The notes below the pieces were generated by a model. That model saw only the letters and a list, made by a program, of their open reading frames with translations, was not told the DNA's origin and did no database searches. Of a stretch of DNA of 26,884 nucleotides, positions 17,587 to 25,280 are shown one piece after another. Within the stretch, counting starts at the first letter, position 1, and every line of letters begins with the position of its first letter. The translations under genes and the position numbers were made by a program. The DNA comes from an uncultured Verrucomicrobiae bacterium (GTDB lineage Bacteria > Verrucomicrobiota > Verrucomicrobiia > Verrucomicrobiales > Akkermansiaceae), in contig CALGOH010000161.1 of the NCBI GenBank assembly GCA_937957985.1, forward strand, positions 1 through 26,884, given 5' to 3'.

Positions 17587-17632
17587 TTGTCACTTTTCCT
17601 GACACGCAGAAAACGGTTTTCGGACTGGGGCA
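17587..17632 (+). promoter_or_regulatory. Operator-promoter module, site D (upstream of F5/8C PEP-CTERM gene)
   Basis: TTGTCA-N7-TGACAC at 17587-17605 has GAAA at offset 4-7. The position 21 bp downstream holds GGGGCA rather than TTGACC, so the -35 match is lost, although a GATTCG segment at 17647-17652 resembles the downstream element at sites E (ATTCGA) and B (TTCGATA). The repeat ends 217 bp before the ATG at 17823, the longest distance of the six. It lies 51 bp after the end of the gene remnant. Confidence 0.55.
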
Positions 17633-17822
17633 GTCGGCGTTTGGATGATTCGCCTCCAATCTGATCGAAGATCGAATTCCCGAAAAAACGCCAATCCCCA
17701 AAAAAACGAAAACGAACCCAGATCCGAAAGCGGCTGGCAACAGCCGCGCCTCCGATCCCTGCGCTCCACATGCTCCCACCCTGCGCATTCCTCAATCAAC
17801 ACCAATCCTCAAGACTCGACCC

Positions 17823-18593
17823 ATGAAAGCCAAAAAGGTGAAATCCACAGCTATCTTCGCCCTCGTGGGTGCCGGAATCGCACTGGCTCAAACGGCCGGC
17901 GCTGCGGTTCTCATCACGCCGACGGCGGCGTATGCGTCAACGCAGAACGGCAACCTCCGTGGTGCCACGAACGCGATCAACAACTCGGGGTTATCGGGTC
18001 CTCCTTACGATCTGACTTCGACACATACGTGGGGCGAGAACAATCTCACATGGCAGACACAAGCTGGTGGTGTTATTGACGGGCAGTGGATTGCCTTCGA
18101 CTTGGGAGACTCCTACAACCTCACGGATGCGCATGTGTGGAATTACCGTCAAGGCGATGGTAGTAATTATGCCGGGCGCTCGATGAAGAATATCGATGTT
18201 TATTATTCCAGCTTGGAAACCCCCGTGCTGCCGACCTATGCGACGGTCTCGGGAACAACGGTCACCCAAGGGCAAACAATCTCGGACGCCGCGCTGCTGT
18301 CCCTCGGAGGTGAGGACTATTGGACGCGGGTGATCGACAACCATACCCTGCTCAGGGTATCCACCACCGGTAGCCCCGAACCTGTGCAGAATTTCGGCGT
18401 CGTCGCGAACAATGCTCGATGGGTGCTGATTCGGGTCGATGGCGGCGATGGCATCGGTAACTACGGGGACAGTCCGAACGACGACCGCACGGGGCTGTTC
18501 GAGGTGAAGTTCACGGGTGTCGCAGTTCCGGAACCTGCGTCCGCCCTGCTAGGCGGTCTCGGCCTGTTGTTCTTGTTGCGGCGTCGGCGTTGA
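17823..18593 (+). CDS. F5/8 type C-like PEP-CTERM protein (pair 1, PEP-CTERM form)
   Basis: A 256-residue exported protein. The signal peptide is residues 1-27 (MKAKKVKSTAIF, ending QTAGAA). The body resembles a discoidin/F5/8 type C galactose-binding fold: ATNAINNSGLSG, TWGENNLTWQT, WIAFDLGDSYNLTDAHVWNYR, RSMKNIDVYYSS, WVLIRVDGG and GLFEVKF. The C-terminus has PEP at residues 236-238, a Leu/Gly-rich helix and RRRR, an exosortase signal. The next gene, 57 bp downstream, encodes almost the same protein up to EVKFT (residue 231) but with a different tail. It likely binds a carbohydrate at the cell surface; the ligand is unknown. It is preceded by operator site D. Confidence 0.85.
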   Translation: MKAKKVKSTAIFALVGAGIALAQTAGAAVLITPTAAYASTQNGNLRGATNAINNSGLSGPPYDLTSTHTWGENNLTWQTQAGGVIDGQWIAFDLGDSYNLTDAHVWNYRQGDGSNYAGRSMKNIDVYYSSLETPVLPTYATVSGTTVTQGQTISDAALLSLGGEDYWTRVIDNHTLLRVSTTGSPEPVQNFGVVANNARWVLIRVDGGDGIGNYGDSPNDDRTGLFEVKFTGVAVPEPASALLGGLGLLFLLRRRR

Positions 18594-18650
18594 GTGTCCG
18601 ACAGCCTTGTGGTGATCGGATGCCGGAGATCCAATGCACAATTCAAACCC

Positions 18651-19733
18651 ATGAAAACAGGTAACGTAAAATCAACAGCCGTATCAGCTTTGATCGGCTT
18701 GGGAATCGCGCTGGTTCAAACGGCCGGAGCACAGACGCTCATCACCGCGACGGCGGCGTATGCGTCAACGCAGAACGGCGCGGCACGTGGTGCCACGAAC
18801 GCGATCAACAACTCCGGATTGTCGGGTCCACCTTACGATCTGGCTTCGACGCACACGTGGGGCGAGAACAATCTCACCTGGCAGACAAACACAAACACCG
18901 TTGACGGAAACTGGATCGCCTTCGACTTGGGAGGCTCCTACAACCTCACGGATGCGCATGTGTGGAATTACCGTCAGGGCGATTTGAGCAATTGGGCCGG
19001 GCGCTCGATGAAGAACATCGATGTCTATGTGTCCAGCCTAGAAACCCCCGTGCTGCCGACCTACGCGACGGTCTCGGGAACAACGGTCACACAAGGGCAG
19101 ACGATTTCGGACGCCAACCTGCTGGCCCTCGGAGGTGGGGACGATTGGACTCGGGTGATCGACAACCATACACTGCTCAGAGTATCCACGACCGGCAGCC
19201 CCGAGCCCGTCCAGAGTTTCGGCCTCGCTGCGAACAACGCTCGATGGGTCTTGATTCGGGTCGATGGCGGCATCGGCACCGGCAACTACGGGGACAGTTC
19301 CAGTAGCGACCGCACCGGATTGTTCGAAGTGAAGTTCACGGCGGGTACCGGCACGAATCCCTACGACACATGGGCGGGCAACTTTGCCCCCGCCGACCTC
19401 AGCGACCAGGGAGGCGACAACGACAACGACGGGGTCACCAACTTCGAGGAGTTCGCCTTCGGCCTGGATCCGACCAGCGGCGCTTCGGTCAACCCGATCG
19501 TGGACATCGCCGACCTCGCCACGCTCGGTCAGTTCAGCTACACCCGGCTCGCCGACAGTGGCCTGACCTACACGGTCTGGGTCTCCACCGACCTGCAGGA
19601 CTGGGGCACCGAACCGGCGGCAGTGAACGAGGAAGCCGGCGCACCCAATGGAAACGGCGTTGAAACGGTGCTCGTCGAGCTGATTTCACCGCCGGCCGGA
19701 GACAAGGTCTTCGTCCGCGTCAAGGCGGAGTGA
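18651..19733 (+). CDS. F5/8 type C-like protein with calcium-loop C-terminal module (pair 1, alternative tail)
   Basis: A 360-residue exported paralogue of the preceding gene. The ATG at 18651 is chosen because it begins the signal peptide (MKTGNVKSTAVSALIGLGIA) that aligns with the neighbour; upstream in-frame starts do not align. Residues 1-233 are nearly the same as the neighbour. From residue 236 (NPYDTWAG) it has an acidic loop DNDNDGVTNFEEFAFGLDP and a beta-rich end (FSYTRLADSGLTYTVW, then STDLQDWGTE, finishing FVRVKAE) in place of the PEP-CTERM tail. The same tail is found on the protein at 22587-25136. Calcium binding is inferred from the D-x-D-x-D-G spacing. It is probably co-transcribed with the preceding gene (57-bp gap). 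Confidence 0.85.
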   Translation: MKTGNVKSTAVSALIGLGIALVQTAGAQTLITATAAYASTQNGAARGATNAINNSGLSGPPYDLASTHTWGENNLTWQTNTNTVDGNWIAFDLGGSYNLTDAHVWNYRQGDLSNWAGRSMKNIDVYVSSLETPVLPTYATVSGTTVTQGQTISDANLLALGGGDDWTRVIDNHTLLRVSTTGSPEPVQSFGLAANNARWVLIRVDGGIGTGNYGDSSSSDRTGLFEVKFTAGTGTNPYDTWAGNFAPADLSDQGGDNDNDGVTNFEEFAFGLDPTSGASVNPIVDIADLATLGQFSYTRLADSGLTYTVWVSTDLQDWGTEPAAVNEEAGAPNGNGVETVLVELISPPAGDKVFVRVKAE

Positions 19734-19755
19734 ACGACGATCGCGACCAACGACA

Positions 19756-19791
19756 CCATCCGGCCCGGGATTTTCCCGCAAGGCCGGATGG
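19756..19791 (+). terminator. Long, nearly perfect hairpin after the pair 1 genes
   Basis: CCATCCGGCC (19756-19765) pairs with GGCCGGATGG (19782-19791). Inside it, CGGGA (19766-19770) pairs with TCCCG (19774-19778) around a TTT loop, leaving only a 3-nt CAA bulge. This 15-bp-pair stem begins 23 bp after the stop codon at 19733. There is no T run after it. It is the strongest intergenic structure in the window and a good candidate terminator, mRNA-stabilising or processing element. Confidence 0.55.
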
Positions 19792-19844
19792 CCGCAACCG
19801 AACGACCCTCGGTTTCGAATCCTGCGGGATCGAGCTTCCACACC

Positions 19845-22304
19845 ATGAAACATCGCCTGATCGTTCCCCTGCTGTCCCTCGCCTGCGGCATGGCCCTTGC
19901 CCCTGCGGGTGAGCCGACCATGATCAAGGTCGATTATCCGAGGTTGATCTCCCAAGGCGACCTCGACATGCCGGTCCAACTCGGCGTGGGTGAGAAAAAG
20001 CCCAGCCTGCCGATCGGCAACGGCCGGATCGGAACCAGGATCTGGACCGGCGAAGGCGGCGGGCAACCGGCGCTGCGAATGCTCGTCAATCACACCGATG
20101 TCTATGCCTTCCCCGTTTTCAGCGAGACCACCCGCGACGTTCACGACATGTTCGCCAACGGCTGCGCCGGGGTGACCATCGACTTCGGCGAGGGGGTCTT
20201 CGGGGAATCCACCACCCGCAACCGGCTCAGCCTCTACGATGCGGTGGCAAAGGTTTCCGGCAAGGGAGTGAGCGCGCGGCTGATCGCATGGCATCGCAGG
20301 GACGTGGTCGCGGTGGAAGTGACCGACGAGCGCGACGAGCCGATGCCGATCTCCCTCGCCCTGACGATGCTGCGCGAGGCCCGCAACGTCACCGGCCCGC
20401 ACCACGCGATCTCCACGGTTTCGGTCACGGACGGCGACGTCCAGCTCACCCAGGAGTTCACCGAGAAGACCAAGCGTCCGCTGCTGAAGGACTTCCAGGC
20501 CGCCACCGCGACGCGCGCCCGGATCGTCGGAAGAAACGCGACCTCGTCGCCAGACAAGCTGACCGCGGAGCCGGGCAAGGGCAGATTCGTGATCCTGATC
20601 GCGGTGACCCAGGGCCGGGACGTCTCGATTGACCGCCTGTGCCATGAAGCCGGCGTCACCCTCGATCAAGCGGCCAAGGCGGGCTTCGAAGCCTTGCTGG
20701 CGGACAACGAGAGCTACTGGCGCGAATACTGGTCGCGGAGCTTCATTTGCATGTCGGGAACCGACGAACTGTCGGAGATGACGCGGTTCTACCTGTGGGG
20801 CCAATATCTGGCGGCCTGCACGATGCGCGGCAACATGCCGCCGAAGCACAACGAAATGATTTTCGCCCAACAGGACCGGCGGACCTGGTGTCCCCCGTTC
20901 TGGTGGTACAATGCGGGTGCGCAGCAGGGCTGGCAGTACGAGGCCAATCGCGGCGAGCTGCTGGAACCGGTCTTCCGCTGGAACTGGAGCAACCGCGAGG
21001 CCTATGCCAACGCCGCCCAGCGCAGTTGGAACAGCCGCGGCTGGTATCTGCCCGAGACCTCGAGTTTCGACGGACCGGAGCCGCTGCCGCGGGGACAGAC
21101 GAAACCCGAGGGGCGTCGCGCTCAATACCTGCTGTCCTCGGTGGGTGCCAAGTTCACCGCCCGCAACACCTACAACATGGCGAAGTTTGCCGCGATGTAC
21201 TACAAAAAGTACCAGTTCACCGGCGACGAGCGATGGCTCAAGGAGCATGCCTATCCCGCGGCCCGTGCGGTGGCGGAATTTTACTGCGGACTCAAGGCCG
21301 GCTGCCAGGATGCCGGCGGTGTGGACTATGGCCCCGAGGGAACCGTCATCCTCAAAAAGGACGATGACGGCAAATACCATCTCTACGGCACGATGAGCCA
21401 TGAGCACATCTGGTGGGGCAAAGACATCATCGAAGACCTCGCGGCGATCCGCGGTATCTTCCCGCTCGCGATCGAACTTTCCAAGAAATACGGAGTGGAT
21501 GCCGACAAGCGGGCGGAGTGGCGGGAAGTGTTGGACAACCTGGCGCCCTACCCCCGCTCCGAGATGGAAGGAGCGATTTCCGGACTCGGCCCGGGCACCT
21601 GGTGCCAGGGTCTCGCTCCCCATGGCACCCTGCGCGGCAATAAAAACGATGAAAGCCCGCGCATGGGCCCGGTGACCGGTGATTTTCTCGACGTGCTGAC
21701 CCTTGAATCCGATAACCCCGAGGAATGGAAGGTGGCGATGGCCACGCTCGACAAGCATCCGGGTACGGGAAAGGACAGGATCCGCAGCAGCGGCTACTAC
21801 TGCGTGGTGCCGGCGCGGATGGGCCGGGCGGATCTGGTGAAGATCGCGCTGCCCGCCCAATACCGCAGCACGGGGGGGCCCGGAGTGAGTTACACCCTTC
21901 AGGGCTACGGGAATTTTTCGCGGGCCATCCACTCCGCCCTGCTCCTCTCCATCTCGCCGACGCCCACCGGCAAGCCGGTGATCCGCGTGATGGAAGGCTG
22001 GCCGCGGGAATGGAATGTCGATTTCCAACTGCAGGCGAAGGGCGGCTTTCTCGTCAGCTCCTCGCTCAGGGGCGGCGCCATTCGCTTCGTTGAAATCGAA
22101 AGCCAGCTCGGCGGCGAGTGCCGGATTCGCAACCCATGGCCGGACTCGGAAGTACTGATCCTCGCCGATGGCCGGGAGCAGGGCACGATTCGGGACGAGT
22201 TGATCGACATCCCGACCGAAAAAGGAAAGCGCTATGTGCTTCTCGCCGCGGACACCGCCAAGCCGGCCGAACTCAAGACTTCCGTGCCGGCCGCCCTGCC
22301 GTGA
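19845..22304 (+). CDS. Secreted GH95-like (DUF5703-like) (alpha/alpha)6-barrel glycosidase
   Basis: An 819-residue exported protein. The ATG at 19845 begins the signal peptide (MKHRLIVPLLSLACGMALAPAG). The N-terminal beta domain has LPIGNGRIGTRIW near residue 56, like the LGNGRLGAM of the GH95 enzyme in this window. The helical barrel shares the pattern YKKYQFTGDERWLKEHAYPAARAV with that enzyme. The catalytic positions differ: the GH95 NINLQMN region reads NAGAQQGW here (N356, G358), SPEN may correspond to GPEG (E498), and IDGNFG reads GYGNFS with Y688 in place of the conserved Asp. It is therefore probably a related family with another substrate or mechanism rather than a standard fucosidase. 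It lies 111 bp after the pair 1 genes, with the long hairpin between. Confidence 0.7.
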   Translation: MKHRLIVPLLSLACGMALAPAGEPTMIKVDYPRLISQGDLDMPVQLGVGEKKPSLPIGNGRIGTRIWTGEGGGQPALRMLVNHTDVYAFPVFSETTRDVHDMFANGCAGVTIDFGEGVFGESTTRNRLSLYDAVAKVSGKGVSARLIAWHRRDVVAVEVTDERDEPMPISLALTMLREARNVTGPHHAISTVSVTDGDVQLTQEFTEKTKRPLLKDFQAATATRARIVGRNATSSPDKLTAEPGKGRFVILIAVTQGRDVSIDRLCHEAGVTLDQAAKAGFEALLADNESYWREYWSRSFICMSGTDELSEMTRFYLWGQYLAACTMRGNMPPKHNEMIFAQQDRRTWCPPFWWYNAGAQQGWQYEANRGELLEPVFRWNWSNREAYANAAQRSWNSRGWYLPETSSFDGPEPLPRGQTKPEGRRAQYLLSSVGAKFTARNTYNMAKFAAMYYKKYQFTGDERWLKEHAYPAARAVAEFYCGLKAGCQDAGGVDYGPEGTVILKKDDDGKYHLYGTMSHEHIWWGKDIIEDLAAIRGIFPLAIELSKKYGVDADKRAEWREVLDNLAPYPRSEMEGAISGLGPGTWCQGLAPHGTLRGNKNDESPRMGPVTGDFLDVLTLESDNPEEWKVAMATLDKHPGTGKDRIRSSGYYCVVPARMGRADLVKIALPAQYRSTGGPGVSYTLQGYGNFSRAIHSALLLSISPTPTGKPVIRVMEGWPREWNVDFQLQAKGGFLVSSSLRGGAIRFVEIESQLGGECRIRNPWPDSEVLILADGREQGTIRDELIDIPTEKGKRYVLLAADTAKPAELKTSVPAALP

Positions 22305-22310
22305 CGACCC

Positions 22311-22327
22311 CAGGGCTCCTGGCCCTG
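22311..22327 (+). terminator. Small hairpin after the GH95-like gene
   Basis: CAGGGC-N5-GCCCTG is a perfect 6-bp GC-rich stem 6 bp after the stop codon at 22304. The sequence after it, ATCCTTATCC, is only mildly T-rich. A weak terminator candidate. Confidence 0.35.
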
Positions 22328-22417
22328 ATCCTTATCCACAAGTCAGCGAAGTGAGGATGGCACCACTTTCAGTTGGGCCTTCCGTCGCTCCACGACTTCC
22401 AGGAGCCAACCCGTAAC

Positions 22418-22462
22418 TTGTAATCTTTTCTGACACCCGGGAAATCGGTCCTCACCTTGACC
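22418..22462 (+). promoter_or_regulatory. Operator-promoter module, site E (upstream of InlB-repeat protein gene)
   Basis: TTGTAA-N7-TGACAC at 22418-22436 has GGAA at offset 4-7 and TTGACC 20 bp downstream (22457-22462). A TTATTCGAG segment at 22475-22483 sits in the -10 region and resembles those of sites B and D. The repeat ends 150 bp before the ATG at 22587. The left arm has one mismatch. Confidence 0.6.
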
Positions 22463-22586
22463 CGCCGGGGGGCATTATTCGAGTGTGCAACCTCAACTTT
22501 TGCCGCGGTCGGAAGCGGTCCCGCCTTTCCGACTCTTCCACACACCATCCAAAATGCGTCGCCACCGCGACCCAACCAGAACTCAG

Positions 22587-25136
22587 ATGAAAACCCAGAT
22601 GTCCCATCTCTTCGTCGGCCGATTTCGCTCGGCCACCCCCACCCTGCCCGCCGGGGCCTCAGGCAAGTTCACCGGCGCTCTGTTGCTCGCCGCCGGTCTC
22701 GTCGCCGGCGCACCCGCGCAAAACCTCACGCCCTCCCTGGCGTTGCGCGGCGACGGCAAAACCGTCGCGACCTTCAGCGAGGTCGGCAGCGGCACCTGGA
22801 CCATCCCGGACGGGGTGACCGAGGTCGAAGTGCTCGTCGTCGGCGGTGGCGGCGGCGGCGCATGGAGAGACGGCGCATGGCAAGGCGGCGGCGGTGGCGC
22901 CGGGGGCTTGCACGAAGAGTCCGCCTATGCCGTCACGCCCGGAGGATCGGTCACAATCACCGTCGGTGCCGGCGGCGCGGCGCCCAGCGATCCCGCCGGT
23001 GCGAATTCTTCCCCCGGAGACCCCGGCGGGAACTCCCAGTTCGAGCAGATCGTCGTCCAAGGCGGCTTCCCTGGTGTTTTTGCCAAGCGGGCGCAGGCCA
23101 GCGGTTCACTCGCTGAACAGTATCCTTACGGATTTCCAAATGGCGGCGACCAAGGCGGCTTCAGCACAGATGGAGGCTCCACATTTACAGCCGGCTTCTC
23201 GGGCGGCAAAGACGGCCCGAACTGCGGTGGTGGCGGAGCCAACCAGGCAGGCAACTCCCCGGGATTCAATGATGCGGCCTGGGGAGGTAATGGCGTGCAA
23301 AGCAGCATCACCGGCACCGCGATCTACTATGGCGGCGGCGGAGGTGGCTCATATACCGGAGGAAACCCTCCGAGCATTGGAGACAAAAACAGCGCATCGG
23401 GCGGACTCGGCGGGGGCGGAAATGGCGGCGGCGATCCCTACTGGCAGAACGGAGTTGACGGTCTGGGTGGCGGCGGTGGCGCTGGAAAGGCCGGCGGTTC
23501 CGGTGTCGTGATCCTCGCCTACACCGACCCCAATGCCACGATCTACACCGTCACTTTCGAAAGCAACGGAGGCACCGCGGTTTCCCCGCAGGACGTGCTC
23601 GAGGGCGGCACCGCCACCGAGCCCGCCGCGCCGACCCGCGCCGGCTATGCCTTTAGCGGCTGGTTCTCCGATGCCAGCCTGACCTCCAGTTACGATTTCG
23701 CGACGCCGGTGAACGGCGACCTCACGCTCTACGCGAGCTGGACGCCGACCTACACGGTCACCTTCGACAGCAACGGCGGATCGGCCGTCTCCCCGCAGAC
23801 CGTGCCCGAGGGCGACACCGCCACCCAGCCAAGCGCGCCCACTCGCACCGGCTACACCTTCGATGGCTGGTTCTCCGATGCGGGCCTGACCTCCAGCTAC
23901 GACTTCGCGACGCCGGTCAACAGCAACCTGACGCTTTACGCGGGGTGGACGATCAACACCTACACCCTGACGTACACCGCAGGCGCGAACGGCTCGATCT
24001 CCGGCGATTCGCCGCAGAGCGTCGAGTATGGGGCTAGCGGCACCGCCGTCACCGCCGTGCCCGATTCCGGTTACATCTTCTCCAAGTGGAGCGACAACTC
24101 CGTCGCCAATCCACGCACCGACACCAACGTCGCCGGCGACATCAGCGTCACCGCCCAGTTCGTTGTCGAGCCGGTCATCGTCACCCAGCCCGATGGACTG
24201 AACCCCGGCGACCAGTATCGCTTGATCTTCACCACGAGCACAACGACGACCGCCACCAGCTCCGATCCCGCCTACTACAACGGGTTCGTCTCGAATCTGG
24301 CCAACGGCGTACCCGAGCTACAGGCCTTGGGCGTGAGCTGGTATGCGTTCGCCAACATTGGCAGCACGACCTTGCAAGCCAACACCGGCATCGTGAACGA
24401 TGTGAACGACCAGGGCGTGCCCATCTATCGCCTGGATGGAACGATCGTGATCAGCAGCTACTACAGCTTCTGGAACACGAGTCGCACCCCGGGTGGTTTC
24501 GCCAATTTGACAGTCGCCGAGGACGGCACTGTGCTGAATCCTGCAGATGACACCAAAAATGTTTGGACCGGCCTCGCCGAGTCAGGGGGAATCCCTTCCA
24601 ACGGCTCTGCTCTGGGAAACGCCAATGTCGGCCACGGCGAGTATGACCGCAACAACCAGTATCTCTATGCCTTTTTCAATGTCGCCAACACGAACGCTTA
24701 CCACCTCTACGGCGTTTCCGACGTGATCACCGTCCCCGGCGGTCCCGCCGACCCCTACGATACCTGGGCTTCCGGCTACAGCCTCACCGGCGGTCGCGAC
24801 GACGATGACGACGGGGACGGCTTGACCAACTTCGACGAATTCGCCTTCGGTCTGGATCCCACCAGCGGCGCTTCGGCGAATCCGATCGCTGATGTCAGCT
24901 CGCTCAAGAGCGACGGCCTCTTCAGCTACACCCGCACCGCCGACAGCGGCCTCACCTACACCGTCTGGGTCTCCACCGACTTGCAAGACTGGGGGACCGA
25001 GCCGGTCAGCGTGCTCGAAGAAGCCGGACCACCCGATGCCAACGGCGTGCAAACCGTCGTGGTCGAACTCGTCTCGCCCCCGACCAGCGACAAGTTCTTC
25101 GTCCGCGTCAAGGCCGAGGAAGCCGTGAGCCCGTAA
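22587..25136 (+). CDS. Large surface protein: glycine-rich domain, InlB-type repeats, PEP-CTERM-family ectodomain, calcium-loop tail
   Basis: An 849-residue exported protein. The ATG at 22587 is chosen as the start nearest the signal segment (hydrophobic residues about 28-43, ending GAPAQ); the N-terminal region is long. Domains in order: a glycine-rich domain (about 70-311, many GGGGG runs), two tandem 69-residue InlB/Listeria-Bacteroides-type repeats (320-388 and 389-457, each ending in LTLYA-W), a third, divergent repeat (458-528), an uncharacterised domain beginning TQPDGLNPGDQYRLIF (about 530-718) and the acidic calcium-loop tail from DPYDTW (722) to FVRVKAEEAVSP. There is no PEP-CTERM. 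The 530-718 domain is shared with the PEP-CTERM protein at 25387, the tail with the protein at 18651. An adhesive or surface-layer role is likely by analogy with InlB-repeat proteins; the ligand is unknown. Confidence 0.85.
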   Translation: MKTQMSHLFVGRFRSATPTLPAGASGKFTGALLLAAGLVAGAPAQNLTPSLALRGDGKTVATFSEVGSGTWTIPDGVTEVEVLVVGGGGGGAWRDGAWQGGGGGAGGLHEESAYAVTPGGSVTITVGAGGAAPSDPAGANSSPGDPGGNSQFEQIVVQGGFPGVFAKRAQASGSLAEQYPYGFPNGGDQGGFSTDGGSTFTAGFSGGKDGPNCGGGGANQAGNSPGFNDAAWGGNGVQSSITGTAIYYGGGGGGSYTGGNPPSIGDKNSASGGLGGGGNGGGDPYWQNGVDGLGGGGGAGKAGGSGVVILAYTDPNATIYTVTFESNGGTAVSPQDVLEGGTATEPAAPTRAGYAFSGWFSDASLTSSYDFATPVNGDLTLYASWTPTYTVTFDSNGGSAVSPQTVPEGDTATQPSAPTRTGYTFDGWFSDAGLTSSYDFATPVNSNLTLYAGWTINTYTLTYTAGANGSISGDSPQSVEYGASGTAVTAVPDSGYIFSKWSDNSVANPRTDTNVAGDISVTAQFVVEPVIVTQPDGLNPGDQYRLIFTTSTTTTATSSDPAYYNGFVSNLANGVPELQALGVSWYAFANIGSTTLQANTGIVNDVNDQGVPIYRLDGTIVISSYYSFWNTSRTPGGFANLTVAEDGTVLNPADDTKNVWTGLAESGGIPSNGSALGNANVGHGEYDRNNQYLYAFFNVANTNAYHLYGVSDVITVPGGPADPYDTWASGYSLTGGRDDDDDGDGLTNFDEFAFGLDPTSGASANPIADVSSLKSDGLFSYTRTADSGLTYTVWVSTDLQDWGTEPVSVLEEAGPPDANGVQTVVVELVSPPTSDKFFVRVKAEEAVSP
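23544..23957 (+). repeat. Two tandem 207-bp coding repeats (InlB-type)
   Basis: Two in-frame 207-bp units, the second starting at 23751, each encode a 69-residue repeat of the pattern YTVTF-SNGG-AVSPQ, AP-R-GY-F-GWFSDA-LTSSYDFATPV and LTLYA-W. They are similar at DNA level as well as protein level, which fits a recent internal duplication inside the surface protein gene. Confidence 0.85.
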
Positions 25137-25234
25137 CGTCCCCTGGCCCGCGAAGGCCGACCAGATCCCGACCGCCGTGATCACCGGCCGGCAGCCCGCA
25201 CTACAACCCGTTTCAATTTCCCATCGAGGACAAC

Positions 25235-25280
25235 TTGTCACTTTGGATGACAACACGAAAACCACGCGCCTTTCTTGACC
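25235..25280 (+). promoter_or_regulatory. Operator-promoter module, site F (upstream of PEP-CTERM gene at 25387)
   Basis: A perfect TTGTCA-N7-TGACAA at 25235-25253 has GAAA at offset 4-7 and TTGACC exactly 21 bp downstream (25275-25280). TTTACGATAG at 25294-25303 is a plausible -10 region. The repeat ends 133 bp before the ATG. With site A it is the closest match to the consensus. Confidence 0.65.

Noticed and set aside
19686..22028. A 780-codon minus-strand open frame opposite the GH95-like gene.
   Set aside because: Shadow frame with no signal peptide or domain pattern; the plus-strand gene has both.
22826..23520. GGC-rich repeats that could be read as a CRISPR-like or microsatellite array.
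   Set aside because: They are glycine codons within an intact reading frame, with no regular repeat-spacer structure.
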